A DNA stretch of 29,544 nt from positions 1 to 29,544 of IMG/VR virus record IMGVR_UViG_3300044568_005038; one strand, written 5' to 3'. Shown piece after piece: positions 28,701 through 29,544 of this stretch; the first letter of the stretch is position 1, and the number at the start of each line of letters is the position of its first letter. The notes beneath the pieces were generated by a model. It ran no database searches. It worked only from the letters and a program-made list of their open reading frames with translations, and was not told where the DNA came from. Made by a program: the position numbers and the translations under genes. The stretch comes from a virus.

Positions 28701-29544
28701 CAGTCTCCCGACGGCGGCTACAACTGGGGCGAGATTGGCTCGGCCGACGCCGACCAAGCCGGCATCGACCCCGGCCGCATCATGCTCAAGGACGGCTTCC
28801 ACTATGGCGATCACCGCGGCTTCGGTCTCGAGCACATCGAGATGCAGCACGGCGAGGAGATCCGCGGCCTGGGTATGGAGCCGACCGAGTTCGTCTACGA
28901 CGTCCTCCGTAACTACAATAACATCGCCCTCCAGGACGGCGGCCGCGTCGCGCTGATCAGCAACGCGCGACCGACGAGGGTCGTCATCTTGGATCCCCTC
29001 AACGGCGGGGGTTACTCGGTCCGCACCGCGTTCTACGACAACAGCGGCAACCTCTTCCGTCGCCTGAGCGAGAAGGGACAGGTCTATCGCCGCCGGAGCG
29101 GTCCTCCGCCGCCTCCGCCTCCGGGCGGTGGTCAGCCTGTCAGGCCTGTCAGCCCGTCAGGGGGGCCGCCCGGTCCGCAGTCAGGTGGACCTATCGTCAA
29201 AGGATACAGCCGGTCGGGAGGTCCGGCTCCGCACCCTACCGGGGCCTCCCTGGCTGACGCCGCCGTCAGCTCGGGAGGCATGAATTTGCCCCCTCAGGCG
29301 ACCCTGGAAGGCCTTTCAGAGGCTGACCTGACCGAGTACGCCAACCGGCTCAGTCAGGCGGCCCTAGGCTTTGCCATGGGTCACCCCGCCCGGGACCTCC
29401 TCCTGACCGCCCGGGATGAGGCCAGGAACCTCCTGATTGACCGCCGGACCCGTGGCGCCGTCCCGACGCCCAGCCCGGCCCAGCCGACCGGGACGGTCGT
29501 CCCTGAGCCCGATCAGGAGACGGAGGCCGCCTTGGCCGCCATCG
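25749..29544 (+). CDS. Large polyvalent protein (partial): JAB, Zn-peptidase and PBECR-like domains
   Basis: The frame opens at ATG 25749 and runs, unbroken, past the window end (at least 1265 residues). Residues ~1-170 are charged and helical. Residues ~173-377 are Gly/Ala-rich and hydrophobic with GE motifs (SGEYASSFLDSMEEAGID and AAGEATAQLV), like N-terminal regions of polyvalent proteins. Residues ~495-605 form a RadC-like JAB/JAMM domain: likely Glu515, His566-Asn-His568-Pro, then Ser576 and Asp579. Residues ~835-915 hold HEVGVH (His852, Glu853, His857) and a downstream EEQLGYLME with candidate third ligand Glu905/Glu906, as in zinc metallopeptidases. Residues ~975-1115 (GFGLEHIEMQH at 1024-1034) resemble PBECR nucleases. 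A PPPPPPP linker follows at 1119-1125. Placed after the ejection proteins, it is likely injected. Confidence 0.85.
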   Translation, partial: MAFDLDAYAEGRPQPRRRNTYLDQWDEARANTEDPGTLGGVWNNVKKGYYGAMRASSLQDAKDEQERPFRPIAADEAVDAAEAEAQRRYEQSGSAADEAQLQRLSRRSYSANNPAFEQKARETSTTNKKAFVARKAGEVEGYTRKIQSLPNAEAYQRWERASGGDAWGAFLSDPFEVTSNIVAGSASQMATQMAVGAAAGFVGGSVAGAPGATVGSALGAGLSSFSGEYASSFLDSMEEAGIDMSDRDSIIKGLSDSNAVARAKSFAMKRAVPVGVFDMISLGIAGKLIGKPGIAAVEKGIMGLTKRAASKAGEMATEATIQGGLGAAGEATAQLVSKGKVDDWKSVAGEFIGEFGGAPGEVAVGAVTKAYGATKAAMSPQVSISANLAAAAEEAATARSAPIDETPKLAAARRRLEAEARLRADAGEEDVDVGGAAPAYSRKRKPKKAPPAPDPTVSPSGEAPFDDLKTFNIDGRLSTFVEHRQVAEVASGVEFVRTADEAAHVVAGLRKYPQENIVLLITDENGRPIQIARHQVGGPTSAGFNPGLLIGTAASTPGASEVWFVHNHPSGKASLSPADISASGAVQRLTEAAGLKYRGAMAVAFNKYAMMDEGGSILSNQSIPAMARKFVVPMTERMYRNVGYLGQSAFSDPLVVSQEMPGLLGGRPGIVFANNANMPVAALPLTEEVMKQMIQPGGANQYFAALERSNAVNAFLYTADIDPAERVKVIENISRLANASKVTLLDAIDAAGVTHSRHIIGYDSQFRSRGEEGGASPATGPEAQELVQAIRESFGKATDKLLELGRIRVVSSVDQLTGLHPDDTRGVALSDGTVEIAAQNVGKEEARGMVLHEVGVHVGLESMVGPELFQHALSEVDRLIAEGNEHAVSARDSVPSDTPDAMRREEQLGYLMENAPELGFIRKIIAAIRAWVYRSIPGGRMMSLSVGDLQALATAAVRQEANRMSSDETAQAAPRPSRKGFRVVQSPDGGYNWGEIGSADADQAGIDPGRIMLKDGFHYGDHRGFGLEHIEMQHGEEIRGLGMEPTEFVYDVLRNYNNIALQDGGRVALISNARPTRVVILDPLNGGGYSVRTAFYDNSGNLFRRLSEKGQVYRRRSGPPPPPPPGGGQPVRPVSPSGGPPGPQSGGPIVKGYSRSGGPAPHPTGASLADAAVSSGGMNLPPQATLEGLSEADLTEYANRLSQAALGFAMGHPARDLLLTARDEARNLLIDRRTRGAVPTPSPAQPTGTVVPEPDQETEAALAAI
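29131..29184 (+). repeat. GTCAG-rich short tandem repeats in polyvalent-protein linker
   Basis: Five copies of GTCAG begin at 29131, 29139, 29148, 29156 and 29180, the first four spaced 8-9 bases apart within imperfect units like CTGTCAGGC. They encode the Gln/Val/Arg/Ser/Pro-Gly linker after the PBECR-like domain. Codons AGG, GGA, GGG, TCA and CGG become common here, unlike the CGC/GGC-dominated codons upstream, suggesting a module junction. Confidence 0.55.

Noticed and set aside
1-29544. CRISPR array, transposase or insertion sequence
   Set aside because: No regularly spaced repeats of CRISPR type and no transposase frame or terminal inverted repeats were seen. The DnaC/IstB-type ATPase has no IstA partner and lies in a replication operon.

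Overview
This window is the left end of an integrated, tailed (podovirus-type) prophage. It begins with a host tRNA-Ser(GCU) gene, followed directly by a tyrosine integrase. It then runs through a replication module, an accessory island, a packaging and virion-assembly module, and into a very large injected-type 'polyvalent' protein that is cut off by the window end. The opposite attachment site is not in the window. The host is probably a GC-rich Gram-negative bacterium: codon third positions are strongly G/C, and a small lipoprotein with a classical lipobox sits in a lysis-type cluster. I cannot fix the taxon from sequence alone; Verrucomicrobiota is only a guess.

Layout. 1-334: tRNA-Ser, a terminator hairpin and the presumed attL with short direct repeats. 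335-1552: integrase. 1553-3283: five small tightly packed early genes, one with an excisionase/MerR-like helix-turn-helix and others resembling short DNA-binding or helical proteins; no classical CI-type repressor is recognisable. 3284-5539: a replication operon with a replisome-organiser-like initiator, a DnaC-type AAA+ helicase loader overlapping it by 4 bases, and an unknown helical protein. The initiator gene carries a striking inverted repeat plus homopolymer block in its linker, resembling the lambda arrangement where the origin lies inside gene O.

5540-10824: an accessory island, visibly more AT-rich than its flanks and with genes on both strands. Nearly every product is predicted to be membrane-bound or exported: two multi-span membrane proteins, a secreted small protein, a membrane-anchored Val/Glu-rich protein and two secreted Sel1-repeat proteins. 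This looks like a lysogenic-conversion cargo aimed at the cell envelope.

10959-18290: a hairpin upstream of terS, then terS, terL, a three-gene lysis-like cluster (signal-peptide/TM protein, helical protein, out-of-frame overlapping lipoprotein), portal, a small unknown, scaffold and an N4-gp56-type major capsid protein, ending in a terminator. 18361-25717: head/tail accessory proteins, including a lectin-like protein, a tail-collar protein, neck-like and beta-rich hub-like proteins, a possible GNAT-fold protein and two long helical proteins likely to be internal or ejection proteins. There is no tape measure, tail tube or sheath, which fits a short-tailed virion.

25749-29544 (open at the end): at least 1265 residues of a multidomain polyvalent protein. 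It has a glycine-rich hydrophobic N-terminal region, a RadC-like JAB/JAMM domain with HxHP...SxxD, a zinc-metallopeptidase motif HEVGVH and a C-terminal domain resembling the PBECR nuclease/toxin group. A Pro/Gly-rich linker follows, where codon style changes. This is the most interesting object in the window: it is placed with the virion genes, so it may enter the cell with the DNA and act on the new host.
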